Shown here piece by piece: positions 51,654 to 58,845 of a DNA stretch of 64,000 nucleotides. A program made the translations under genes and the position numbers. The DNA is from CAZZNQ01 sp964655775 (lineage in GTDB: Bacteria > Planctomycetota > Brocadiia > SM23-32). Position 1 is the first letter of the stretch. Every line of letters starts with the position of its first letter. The notes under the pieces were generated by a model. That model saw only the letters and a list, made by a program, of their open reading frames with translations. It was not told where the DNA came from and did not search any database. The stretch is from assembly GCA_964655775.1 (NCBI GenBank), contig CAZZNQ010000011.1, positions 1 to 64,000 of the forward strand, read 5' to 3'.

Positions 51654-52565
51654 TCACTCGGCCATCTGCACCGCCGTGTACGCCAGCGCCAGCATGGCGA
51701 ACACGAACGCCTGCACCAGGCCGATGAATATCCCGAAGAAGGCCACCAGGAACGGCGGCAGCCCGATGTAGAGTATCAACTCGGAAATCACTGTCAGGAT
51801 CACGAACCCACCGAAGATGTTGCCGAACAAACGGAACGGGTGCGAAATGGCCTTCCCGGCCTCGCCCACCACGTTCAGCGGCGCCATCACGGCGTTGGGT
51901 ATCCGCTTCAGTTGCACCGACCAGACGGTGACCATCACGCAGAGCGCGACAAATGCCGCCACGCCCACGCCGTACGCCGCGCGCCGGCCGGTGTCCAGCG
52001 AGCCGAATGCCCGCCCGTAGCCGGAGATCATCGCCCAGCATGCCAGGGCCGCGCAGAGCAGGAACACCCCGCCGACGGCCTTGCCGACCCAGTGTCCGGA
52101 CGGGAAACTGGGCTCGAAGAAGCTCCACAGCCAGTCGCGGAAGCCCTTCACCCGGATCGCCGAGACGTGCACCACCACCAGTACGATCAGGGCCAGCGCC
52201 AGCGGCGTGTTCAGGTCCTGGGTAGGGCAGAGGAAGCCCGGCCAGCCCAGCCACCCGAAGAAGTTGGGGATGTTGCCGACCACGTTCGAGAGGAGGACGA
52301 AGATGAAGATCGTCGCTATGAAGGGCATGTACTTGCGGCCGTGCTCCTCGCCCAGCGTGCTGTTGCACAGGTCCTCGAAGCCTTGCGCGAGCATCTCCAT
52401 CATCACCTGCATCCGACCCGGTACCATCGAGAGCGACCGCACGCCCAGCCACGCCATCACGAGGATCACGATCATCACCAGCCACGTGTTGTACAGGGTG
52501 CCCACGTTGAATCCCACAAAGGGCAGGCCCCATATCTGCACTGGTGCGTCCGGCATTATGTTCAC
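51654..52565 (-). CDS. atpB: ATP synthase F0 a subunit with two extra membrane helices
   Basis: A 303-residue stator channel subunit. The N-terminal helix, the SNVVGNIPNFFGW loop and the essential Arg245 in SHPFRLFGNIFGG are clear, as is the C-terminal pair of helices (FGIFIGLVQAFVFAMLALAY). Compared with ordinary a subunits, about 60 residues with two additional hydrophobic helices (about 161-181 and 196-218) are inserted between the SFFEPSFP region and the Arg helix. The start is GTG 52565, overlapping the atpI stop as GTGA. Confidence 0.92.
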   Translation of the reverse strand: MNIMPDAPVQIWGLPFVGFNVGTLYNTWLVMIVILVMAWLGVRSLSMVPGRMQVMMEMLAQGFEDLCNSTLGEEHGRKYMPFIATIFIFVLLSNVVGNIPNFFGWLGWPGFLCPTQDLNTPLALALIVLVVVHVSAIRVKGFRDWLWSFFEPSFPSGHWVGKAVGGVFLLCAALACWAMISGYGRAFGSLDTGRRAAYGVGVAAFVALCVMVTVWSVQLKRIPNAVMAPLNVVGEAGKAISHPFRLFGNIFGGFVILTVISELILYIGLPPFLVAFFGIFIGLVQAFVFAMLALAYTAVQMAE

Positions 52566-53038
52566 GATTCAGCCTCGGCGGGCTTGTGCGCCCTCCGTCC
52601 TCCATCGTTTCGGGCTTCCAACACGGCGCTGAGCACCACCGCCGCGTTCATCACGAACAGCCCCGGCACGGTGCTCCACGGCGACACCACGCGCGGGAAC
52701 GCAAATGCCGGCGCCAGCGCCAGCGCGCTCAGCGCATACGCTAGAAGCCGGCTTCTGACCATCGCTCCCGCCGCACCGCGCAGTAGCGCACGGTAGCGCA
52801 GCCGGAACCGCAGCATGCTGCACGAGCCGCCCAGCAGCCAGCCCAGCACCAGCGCCTTCGCGCCCGTGGGGGCGAAGCAGAGCGCCACTCCCACGGCCAT
52901 CACCGCGAGCCGCGCGAACTTCATCGACCGCGCCCAGAAAGCGGCCAATTCGCGAACGGCCTCTTCGCTCGGTCTGCGAACGGTTTCTTCGCCCGGTCTG
53001 CGAACGGTATCTTCGCGCGGTCTCCCCTCGGCTTTCAC
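52562..53038 (-). CDS. atpI: AtpI-like ATP synthase assembly protein
   Basis: A 158-residue protein. The N-terminal 25 residues are soluble and encoded by three 24-bp repeats (see 52952-53023). Four hydrophobic segments follow. Its position at the operon head, size and topology are those of AtpI/UncI proteins, which assist c-ring assembly and, with AtpZ, may transport divalent cations. The start is GTG 53038 after GAGGAG, overlapping the atpZ stop as GTGA; a later ATG (52924) lacks this coupling. Given the mixed c subunits here, a chaperone would be expected. Confidence 0.7.
   Translation of the reverse strand: MKAEGRPREDTVRRPGEETVRRPSEEAVRELAAFWARSMKFARLAVMAVGVALCFAPTGAKALVLGWLLGGSCSMLRFRLRYRALLRGAAGAMVRSRLLAYALSALALAPAFAFPRVVSPWSTVPGLFVMNAAVVLSAVLEARNDGGRRAHKPAEAES
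52952..53023 (-). repeat. Three tandem 24-bp repeats inside atpI
   Basis: Units at 52952-52975, 52976-52999 and 53000-53023 begin GCGAACGG and end CGGTCT, differing at a few positions. They encode three versions of the 8-residue unit P-x-E-E/D-T/A-V-R-R/E, a charged, helix-prone stretch. Confidence 0.85.
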
Positions 53039-53286
53039 GTCCGCTCCTCGTCGTCGCTCTGGGGCTTCTGCTCGATGGTGCGCATTATCATTTTGTAGAT
53101 AGCCGTCATCCCGCCGGCGACCCCGGCCAGAAGGCTCAGTATGGTCAGAACAGGAGAGCTGTGGAGCCGGCGGTCCAGGAACACGCCGAGAAAAAGCCCG
53201 ACGAGCACGCAGGCCGCCATGATCACGCCGAGCTGGCCGATCAGGGTCAGCGTCGGCAGGACACGGTCGTCGCCGTCCGACGGCAT
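53035..53286 (-). CDS. atpZ: AtpZ-like small membrane protein
   Basis: An 83-residue two-helix membrane protein (helices about 14-35 and 44-64 with LDRRLHSSP between them). The pattern LGxFLDRRL in the first helix end is the mark of the AtpZ/AtpI family found at the head of many atp operons. The start at 53286 follows AGGGAG at good spacing; upstream in-frame codons are not supported. First gene of the operon; its stop overlaps the atpI start (GTGA). Confidence 0.75.
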   Translation of the reverse strand: MPSDGDDRVLPTLTLIGQLGVIMAACVLVGLFLGVFLDRRLHSSPVLTILSLLAGVAGGMTAIYKMIMRTIEQKPQSDDEERT

Positions 53287-53348
53287 GCAACACTCCCTGG
53301 GAAAGAAGGCCGGAACGCGAACGGCGGGCCGTTGCGATTCTGGAAGGC

Positions 53349-53381
53349 TATATACTGGCACATGGCCCGCACGGCTGTCAA
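53349..53381 (-). promoter_or_regulatory. Possible promoter of the ATP synthase operon
   Basis: Minus strand -35 TTGACA (53376-53381) with TATATA at 53349-53354. The 21-bp spacing is longer than usual, so either the -10 is another nearby hexamer or the promoter is atypical. Confidence 0.35.
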
Positions 53382-53416
53382 CTCCCCGGCTTCCTGCGAA
53401 CGCGGTGCGTGCGGTC

Positions 53417-53446
53417 TTGCGCGGGCGTCGGTCCGCGCATTATGCT
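53417..53446 (+). promoter_or_regulatory. Predicted queC promoter
   Basis: -35 TTGCGC (53417-53422), 18-bp spacer, -10 TATGCT (53441-53446), only about 10 bp before the start codon, which would make the mRNA nearly leaderless. Confidence 0.35.
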
Positions 53447-53454
53447 GGACTGAC

Positions 53455-54189
53455 ATGTCATCCCAATCCGAACACGATACCGCCTCGGACCGGGCCGTGG
53501 TGCTGCTCAGCGGCGGGCTGGATTCCGCCACCGCCCTCGCCGTCGCCTCCCATGCCGGCTCCCGCTGCCACTGTCTCAGCTTCCGCTACGGGCAGCGACA
53601 CCGGGCGGAGCTGGACGCGGCAAAGCGCGTGGCCGAATCGCTCGGCGCCGTCGACCACTTGGTGCTTGACCTCCCCCTGGACCGTATCGGCGGCTCCGCG
53701 CTTACCGATCATGCCATACCTGTGCCACAGGACATCGAGCAGCCGCCCGACCGGCCCGGGATCCCGGTCACCTACGTGCCCGCGCGCAACACCATCTTCC
53801 TCTCGTTCGCCCTCGCCCACGCGGAGACCCTGGGCGCAGCGGCCATCTACCTGGGCGTCAACGCGATCGACTACAGCGGCTACCCCGACTGCCGGCCGGA
53901 GTACCTGGAAGTCTTCCGGCGGCTGGCGGAGCTGGCGACGCGCGCGGGAGTCGAGGGCCGCGGCCCGCGCATCGAAGCGCCGCTGCTGCACATGACCAAG
54001 GCGGACATCGTCCGAATGGGCACCGAGCTGGGGGTCGACTACTCGCTGACCGTAAGCTGCTACGATCCGGACGAGCAGGGCCGCGCCTGCGGCGCCTGCG
54101 ACAGTTGTCGGCTCCGGAAGCGCGGCTTCGAGCAGGCGGGGCTGCCCGATCCCACCGTCTACCGCCAACCTGTCGGGGGCAAGCCGTGA
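53455..54189 (+). CDS. queC: 7-cyano-7-deazaguanine synthase QueC
   Basis: A 244-residue ATP-dependent ligase that turns 7-carboxy-7-deazaguanine into preQ0 on the way to queuosine or related deazaguanine nucleosides. The PP-loop SGGLDSAT is near residue 20, followed by SFRYGQRHRAEL, VPARNTIFLSFA, GVNAIDYSGYPDCRPEY and the zinc-site cysteines in CGACDSCRLRKRGF. Length is normal. The stop overlaps the start of the flavodoxin-like gene as GTGA. No other queuosine-pathway genes are in the window. Confidence 0.96.
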   Translation: MSSQSEHDTASDRAVVLLSGGLDSATALAVASHAGSRCHCLSFRYGQRHRAELDAAKRVAESLGAVDHLVLDLPLDRIGGSALTDHAIPVPQDIEQPPDRPGIPVTYVPARNTIFLSFALAHAETLGAAAIYLGVNAIDYSGYPDCRPEYLEVFRRLAELATRAGVEGRGPRIEAPLLHMTKADIVRMGTELGVDYSLTVSCYDPDEQGRACGACDSCRLRKRGFEQAGLPDPTVYRQPVGGKP

Positions 54190-54758
54190 AGGTCATTGCG
54201 ATAGCCGGCAGCGCGCGCCGCAACGGCAACAGCGACACGCTACTGGACGCCGCCGTGGAGGTCCTCCGCGAGAGCGGGGCGGAGGTGGAGACCATCGTCG
54301 CCCGCAGCCTGGACATCCGGCCCTGCTACGGCTGCGACGGCTGCTGGGAGACGGGCCGGTGCGTTGTCCAGGACGGCATGCAGGACCTATACCCCCGGTT
54401 CGCCGAGGTCGACCACGTTGTGGTCGCCGCACCGATCTACTTCACGTCGATTCCCGGCCACCTGAAGGTCCTCATTGATCGCTTCCAGTGCAAGTGGGTC
54501 AGCACGTTCCTGCTGAAACGGAGGCCGGAGCCGCAGCGCACGGGCATGCTCATCATGGTCGGCGCAATGGACCGCGAGCGCTACTTCAACTGCTCCGCCA
54601 CCGTCGTCAAGAGCTGGATGGCGACGCTGAACATGAAGTGCCCGGTCACGCGGTTCTACGCCGGTCTGGACGAGCGGGACGCCGTGCAGTCCCACCCGGA
54701 GCATCTCGATGATGTCCGCGCCGCCGCCCGGGAACTGCTGGATGGCGCGGGGCAGTAG
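54186..54758 (+). CDS. Flavodoxin-like NAD(P)H-dependent FMN reductase
   Basis: A 190-residue iron-sulfur-flavoprotein-type reductase. The FMN phosphate-binding loop GSARRNGNSD follows the first strand, and a cysteine cluster C-x2-C-x2-C-x5-C (CYGCDGCWETGRC) around residues 42-54 is typical of the multimeric flavodoxin/ISF subgroup. APIYFTSIPGHLKVLIDR is the second FMN loop. It is translated from GTG 54186, coupled to queC. Electron partner unknown. Confidence 0.88.
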   Translation: MKVIAIAGSARRNGNSDTLLDAAVEVLRESGAEVETIVARSLDIRPCYGCDGCWETGRCVVQDGMQDLYPRFAEVDHVVVAAPIYFTSIPGHLKVLIDRFQCKWVSTFLLKRRPEPQRTGMLIMVGAMDRERYFNCSATVVKSWMATLNMKCPVTRFYAGLDERDAVQSHPEHLDDVRAAARELLDGAGQ

Positions 54759-54941
54759 ACGCGCCAGCTTGAGTTTGTAGGCATTGCGTTTCTGGGGTTC
54801 CTGGCCGAGATCGAGCCAAACCTAGCAGAAGGGAGATTATGCTATCATAATGCGTGTTCGGACCAAGGTGACACTCGGGGGGCCAGCAGTGGCCCTACCA
54901 ACGCAATCGGAAAACTCAGGGTTCTTCTGGGAGCATGGCCC

Positions 54942-55955
54942 ATGCGAGTAGGCAGGGCACGGGAAGCCGCATTGATACGTAAAGCCAATCGCGCTGCAGC
55001 AGTGGGACGTCTAATGATGGGAGAACTGAAGACGTGGCACGAGTTCCTGCAGGCGGACTCCATCGATCTCATGGGGCTGCCACGGCGACAACTCAAGGCG
55101 GGTGCTTCGGACGTAAAGCGGCGTCTGGCTCCGGGGATTCAGCGCTTTTGTCGAGACAACTTTGCCGGATTGAACCCCGACGATCTCGCCGAATTGTATG
55201 ACGACATCAAGGCCTATCGCGGCCTTGAGATGCCTCTATCTGAATTCGAGCAGGAATATGGCCAGATCAAGCCGAACGTGCTCAGGGGAAATCCAGCTCA
55301 TCTGACTATCTGCATTTCTCTCTGGGGCCTTCAGATGAAGTTCCCAGAGGATGAACTGGTAAAGGACCTTGTCGAAGCCGTCAGGACGCTCCGGGAATGC
55401 GACACCGACCTTGGTTCGTTCAAGAAGCGGACACACACTGAGATCGAGGCGAATCGGGCAGAGGTCCAGAAGCTCTTGCGCCAGAGGAACTTCGCCGCGC
55501 GCGCCGCGCTCGTCTGCTGTTTCAATCTGATGGAGGCATACCTGAACGGGATCGCTTGGGATTTCATGCAATCGGGCGATACGTCTCGCCTGTCGAACCG
55601 AAAACGGAAGCTGCTCGAGGATAGCGGCGGGGTTTCGTTTCGAGACAAGCTTCTGAAGTACCCGGCGATCGTTTCCGAAAGCCCTCTATGCTTGGACGGA
55701 GATCCAGACGTGTCTAGTTTGCTCGATGACATCAAGCCCGTCCGGGATTCGCTTGTTCATCCATCTCCGTTCTCCGCGCCGGAGAGGTTTGGCGGCTACG
55801 ATAAACTGCGCCTTTTCTACCGGATCGAGTCCGACATCGCCGAGACCACATCTCAGATGGTCCTTAGGCTTCCGAAGCGCATTCACTTCCACGTCAGCGG
55901 GCAAGACGCGGCGTGTCCCCCCTGGCTCCAAAACGCGATCGATCATGTCCTATAG
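54942..55955 (+). CDS. HEPN-like protein of unknown function
   Basis: A 337-residue soluble, mainly helical protein. No named family is certain, but the C-terminal third looks HEPN-like: AALVCCFNLMEAYLNGIAWDF as a first helix and Arg268-x4-His273 (RDSLVH) in the R-x(4-6)-H catalytic spacing of HEPN ribonucleases, followed by an aromatic helical part. The N-terminal part is charged and might hold a regulatory domain. Coding composition looks less G+C-rich than the neighbours, which suggests acquisition. It stands alone between a flavoprotein and the pyruvate-kinase-like gene. A toxin or defence role is possible. Confidence 0.5.
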   Translation: MRVGRAREAALIRKANRAAAVGRLMMGELKTWHEFLQADSIDLMGLPRRQLKAGASDVKRRLAPGIQRFCRDNFAGLNPDDLAELYDDIKAYRGLEMPLSEFEQEYGQIKPNVLRGNPAHLTICISLWGLQMKFPEDELVKDLVEAVRTLRECDTDLGSFKKRTHTEIEANRAEVQKLLRQRNFAARAALVCCFNLMEAYLNGIAWDFMQSGDTSRLSNRKRKLLEDSGGVSFRDKLLKYPAIVSESPLCLDGDPDVSSLLDDIKPVRDSLVHPSPFSAPERFGGYDKLRLFYRIESDIAETTSQMVLRLPKRIHFHVSGQDAACPPWLQNAIDHVL

Positions 55956-56102
55956 TCTCCAGCAAATGGCTCAGGCAGCGACGATGCAGACTGGCCTGCC
56001 AAGTGAGGACGGGCAGACCTCGTGTCCCGCAGATGGGTACCATGTCCTGGCAAAGAAACTGCCCATATTTGATGTAGACTGGCCAAGCCTGTGGGGGTAG
56101 GG

Positions 56103-56756
56103 ATGAGCAGAACCGATATCATGGTGCGAGCGCGTGCGAGGGCGGAGGCATTCGGTGTCGGCAACGTGGTCGTTGCTACGAACACCGGCGTGTCCGTGCT
56201 GGCGGCGCGCGAGGCGTTCGGGTCGGGTTACCGGTTCTTCGCCGTCGGCAATCCCGCCAGCTCGCGCGAGCGCGGCCTGTGTCTTCACGACGGCATCAGC
56301 GACGCGACAAGGTCGCGGCTGGAGCAGGCGGGCGTCCGCGTTGTCCTCCACGACCAGACGCTGTTCCAGGGCGAGCCGAACTGCGATGCGGCCACCGCCC
56401 AGCATGAGGCCGTCGCCCGGGCCTACGCGCGGAGATTCCACGGAGCGGACGAGCTGCCTCCCGGATCGAGCGACCTTGTCGCGATGACGTTCAACGTGCT
56501 GAACGAGTTGTTCGGGGACGGACCGAGGGTGTGCGTTGAGATCGCCCTGGTCGCCGCGGACTCCGGGGAGTTGCCTCTGGACGCGGACTGCATCTGTATC
56601 GCGACGCCCTCGTCCTACTGCGATCTTCCCGACGCGGCCGTCGTCCTGCGGCCAACGAAGTCGGCTGATATGTTCAGCATGCAGTTCCGCGTGAAGGACC
56701 TGCTGCTTTGTCCCACGCCGAATGACGTCTGGTTCACGAACGGTCCGCTGCCGTAA
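56103..56756 (+). CDS. Pyruvate-kinase C-terminal-domain-like protein
   Basis: A 217-residue stand-alone protein of the pyruvate kinase alpha/beta (C-terminal) fold. The pattern NVVVATNTGVSVLAAREAF fits the V-x-T-x-x-G-x-x-A phosphate-loop region of that domain, followed by the V-G-N and L-x-x-x-G-V-x-V-x-x-x segments. Stand-alone PK_C proteins are common but their function is not known; a small-molecule sensor or redox role has been proposed. A GTG at 56091 is in frame; the ATG at 56103 has better ribosome binding site spacing (GGGGGTAGGG). Confidence 0.7.
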   Translation: MSRTDIMVRARARAEAFGVGNVVVATNTGVSVLAAREAFGSGYRFFAVGNPASSRERGLCLHDGISDATRSRLEQAGVRVVLHDQTLFQGEPNCDAATAQHEAVARAYARRFHGADELPPGSSDLVAMTFNVLNELFGDGPRVCVEIALVAADSGELPLDADCICIATPSSYCDLPDAAVVLRPTKSADMFSMQFRVKDLLLCPTPNDVWFTNGPLP

Positions 56757-56903
56757 GAGCGTGAGCTCCGGCAGCAGGTTACGTAGTGGCCTTGGTCTGG
56801 AGGTCCATGTGGTGTGTGCAGTGTCGGGGAGCAGCCGCAGCCTGTACCGATGCGCCGGCCCGCCGAGCGGGTGCGTGTCTGAAGACCGGCATTCCCGCCG
56901 AGG

Positions 56904-56932
56904 TTGACACCGGGCCGCGCATGCACTAAAAG
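56904..56932 (+). promoter_or_regulatory. Predicted promoter of the PfpI-like gene
   Basis: -35 TTGACA (56904-56909), 17-bp spacer, -10 TAAAAG (56927-56932), about 75 bp upstream of the start codon. Confidence 0.55.
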
Positions 56933-57009
56933 AAAGGTAGAGGGGCAAAGGCCGCGGGGGCGGGCCGTTGCAGGCACCGCGGCGTTATCAAGACGCAAGG
57001 AGGCGGGCG

Positions 57010-57513
57010 ATGCGTGCGTTGATCTTGACGGCGGAAGGATTCGAGGATTCCGAACTGCTGTATCCCATGTACCGGTTGCAGGAAGAGGGTGTCGACGTGG
57101 ACATCGCCGGGCCGGAGCGGGGCACGGTGACCGGCAAGCATGGTTACGAGGTGCAGGCCGGGATGGGGTTTGACGAGGCGAAGGCGGAGGATTACGATCT
57201 GCTGGTGATCCCGGGCGGCAAAGGCCCGGAGACGGTGCGGCTGAACGAGAACGCGGTGTCCGTGACCCGGCAGATGATGGAGCACGGCAAGCCGGTGGCG
57301 GCGATATGCCACGGCGGGCAGGTGCTGATCTCCGCCGGCGTGCTGGAAGGGCGGAAGGCCACCTGCTGGCAGGGCATACGGGATGACGTGAAGGCGGCCG
57401 GCGCCGAGTATGCGGACGAGGAAGTGGTGGTGGACGGCAACCTGATAACCAGCCGCTGCCCGAGCGATCTGCCCGCTTTCAGCCGCGAGATGATGCAGGC
57501 GATAGAGGGATAG
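57010..57513 (+). CDS. PfpI/DJ-1-family protein
   Basis: A 167-residue DJ-1/PfpI-fold protein. The Glu of EGFEDSELLYP and the nucleophile Cys of AAICHGGQVL (nucleophilic elbow) are present, and the following His is part of the family triad. Members are reported as intracellular proteases, deglycases or stress chaperones. GGAGG precedes the ATG. It is encoded 57 bp before the encapsulated-ferritin gene on the same strand, so a shared oxidative-stress transcript is possible. A near-perfect -10 element TATAAT at 57522-57527 just after its stop may start transcription of the next genes. Confidence 0.88.
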   Translation: MRALILTAEGFEDSELLYPMYRLQEEGVDVDIAGPERGTVTGKHGYEVQAGMGFDEAKAEDYDLLVIPGGKGPETVRLNENAVSVTRQMMEHGKPVAAICHGGQVLISAGVLEGRKATCWQGIRDDVKAAGAEYADEEVVVDGNLITSRCPSDLPAFSREMMQAIEG

Positions 57514-57569
57514 GACTTCAGTATAATGCGGCGGAACAGCCGTCGCGGCTTAGCAAAGGAGGCATGGGT

Positions 57570-57950
57570 ATGCCTGAGTTCACGAATCCGTTTGCCGGCG
57601 TGACCCCGGGACGCAAGTTGACCGACGAAGAATTGGCACGGGCCATCCGACTGAACATCGCAGCCGAGCACGAGGCCATACACATCTATGAGTCGCACGC
57701 CGAGGCGACGGACAACGCGTTCGCGAAGAAGGTGCTTCACGACGTGGCGAACGAGGAGAGGGAGCACATCGGCGAGTTCATGCGGCTGCTGAGTATACTG
57801 CTGCCGGACGAGGACGACTTCCTGGCCACCGGCGTCGGTGAGGTCAACGAGATGTTGGAGGAGTTCCAGGGGGAAGTCGGCGACGAGGCTGAGGCCGCAG
57901 ACGAAGAGCCGGATGATGACGTGCCGACGGTCGGCGGGCTGAAGGGCTGA
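57570..57950 (+). CDS. Encapsulated ferritin-like cargo protein (EncFtn)
   Basis: A 126-residue single-hairpin ferritin-like protein. Glu33, Glu63 and His66 (AAEHEAIHIYESHA and NEEREHIGEF) correspond to the ferroxidase residues Glu32, Glu62 and His65 of the Rhodospirillum EncFtn with an offset of one. A flexible acidic linker (about 100-118) leads to the C-terminal tail VPTVGGLKG, which resembles encapsulin cargo-loading peptides (T-V-G-x-L-x). The start at 57570 is preferred to 57564 because AAAGGAGG then has usable spacing. It directly precedes the shell gene and should oxidise Fe(II) inside the compartment. Confidence 0.9.
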   Translation: MPEFTNPFAGVTPGRKLTDEELARAIRLNIAAEHEAIHIYESHAEATDNAFAKKVLHDVANEEREHIGEFMRLLSILLPDEDDFLATGVGEVNEMLEEFQGEVGDEAEAADEEPDDDVPTVGGLKG

Positions 57951-57993
57951 GGGCGCCGGCAATTTGCCACGATAAGACATCAGGAGGGATGAG

Positions 57994-58803
57994 ATGAGCA
58001 ACGAGTATCTTCACCGAGAGGATGCCCCTTTCGGCGACGACGTGTGGAAGGCGATAGACGAAACAGTGGTCGGCACTGCCAAGAGCCAGCTTGCGGGACG
58101 GCGTCTGCTGGACGTGGAGGGTCCGTTCGGGCTTGGCCTGAAGGTGATACCGACGGCGGACGCGATGGTCGAGTCGACCGAAGACGACGTGGACCTGGAG
58201 GCGCCGTGCATGACGCCGGTGGCCGTGATCCGGTCGTCGTTCGTTCTGCCCGCGCGGGACATCGCGGCCTACAAGCAGACCGGGCTTCCGATGGATCTCA
58301 GCGACGCCGCCGCGGCCACGATAGCCTGTGCGCGCCAGGAAGACCAGTTGATCTTCAACGGTTCCGAATCACTGCAGGTTGCCGGGCTGCTGAACGCCAA
58401 GGGCGTCCAGTCCGTTGAACTGGCCGACTGGAGCGAAGTCGGGGCCGCGGCCGACCAGGTGATTGAGGCGGTCACGAAACTGGACGACGCCGGCTTCCAC
58501 GGGCCGTACGCGCTAGCGCTGGCTCCGAGTCTCTACAACCAGCTCTTCCGGCGCTACCCGCAGGGCAACCAGACCGTCATGGGCCACGTCAAGGAGCTCA
58601 TCACCGAAGGCATCGTCAAGGCGCCGGTTCTGGCGGACGGCGGCGTCGTGGTGGCTTCCGGCCCCTACTACGCGAGCATCGTGCTGGGGCAGGATCTGCT
58701 GACCGGCTTCATCGGCCCCGCGGACGGCGACTACGAGTTCACACTGAGCGAGACCGTGGCGCTGCGGCTGCAGGCGCCGGAAGCGGTCTGCGTGCTCAAG
58801 TAG
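57994..58803 (+). CDS. Family 1 encapsulin shell protein
   Basis: A 269-residue HK97-fold encapsulin. The N-terminal arm (HREDAPFGDDVWKAIDETVVGTAKSQLAGRRLLDVEGPFG, cited as landmarks only) has the R-R-x-L-D-V-x-G-P-x-G block typical of family 1, followed by the spine helix region with DLSDAAAATIACARQEDQLIFNG and C-terminal VASGPYYASIVLGQDLLTGFIGP. It self-assembles into a nanocompartment whose inner surface binds the tail of the ferritin-like cargo encoded 43 bp upstream. The role is iron storage or protection from oxidative stress. Strong AGGAGGG precedes the ATG. Confidence 0.95.
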   Translation: MSNEYLHREDAPFGDDVWKAIDETVVGTAKSQLAGRRLLDVEGPFGLGLKVIPTADAMVESTEDDVDLEAPCMTPVAVIRSSFVLPARDIAAYKQTGLPMDLSDAAAATIACARQEDQLIFNGSESLQVAGLLNAKGVQSVELADWSEVGAAADQVIEAVTKLDDAGFHGPYALALAPSLYNQLFRRYPQGNQTVMGHVKELITEGIVKAPVLADGGVVVASGPYYASIVLGQDLLTGFIGPADGDYEFTLSETVALRLQAPEAVCVLK

Positions 58804-58845
58804 ACGGTGAGAAGAGCGGGCCCGGTTGCTCCAGAGACGGGAACT

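Noticed and set aside
52952..53023. Short tandem repeats considered as a CRISPR-like array
   Set aside because: The units are contiguous without spacers and keep the reading frame of atpI.
57500..57530. Full sigma-70 promoter before the encapsulin operon
   Set aside because: The -10 TATAAT is perfect, but no acceptable -35 hexamer lies 16-18 bp upstream, so only the -10 is mentioned.
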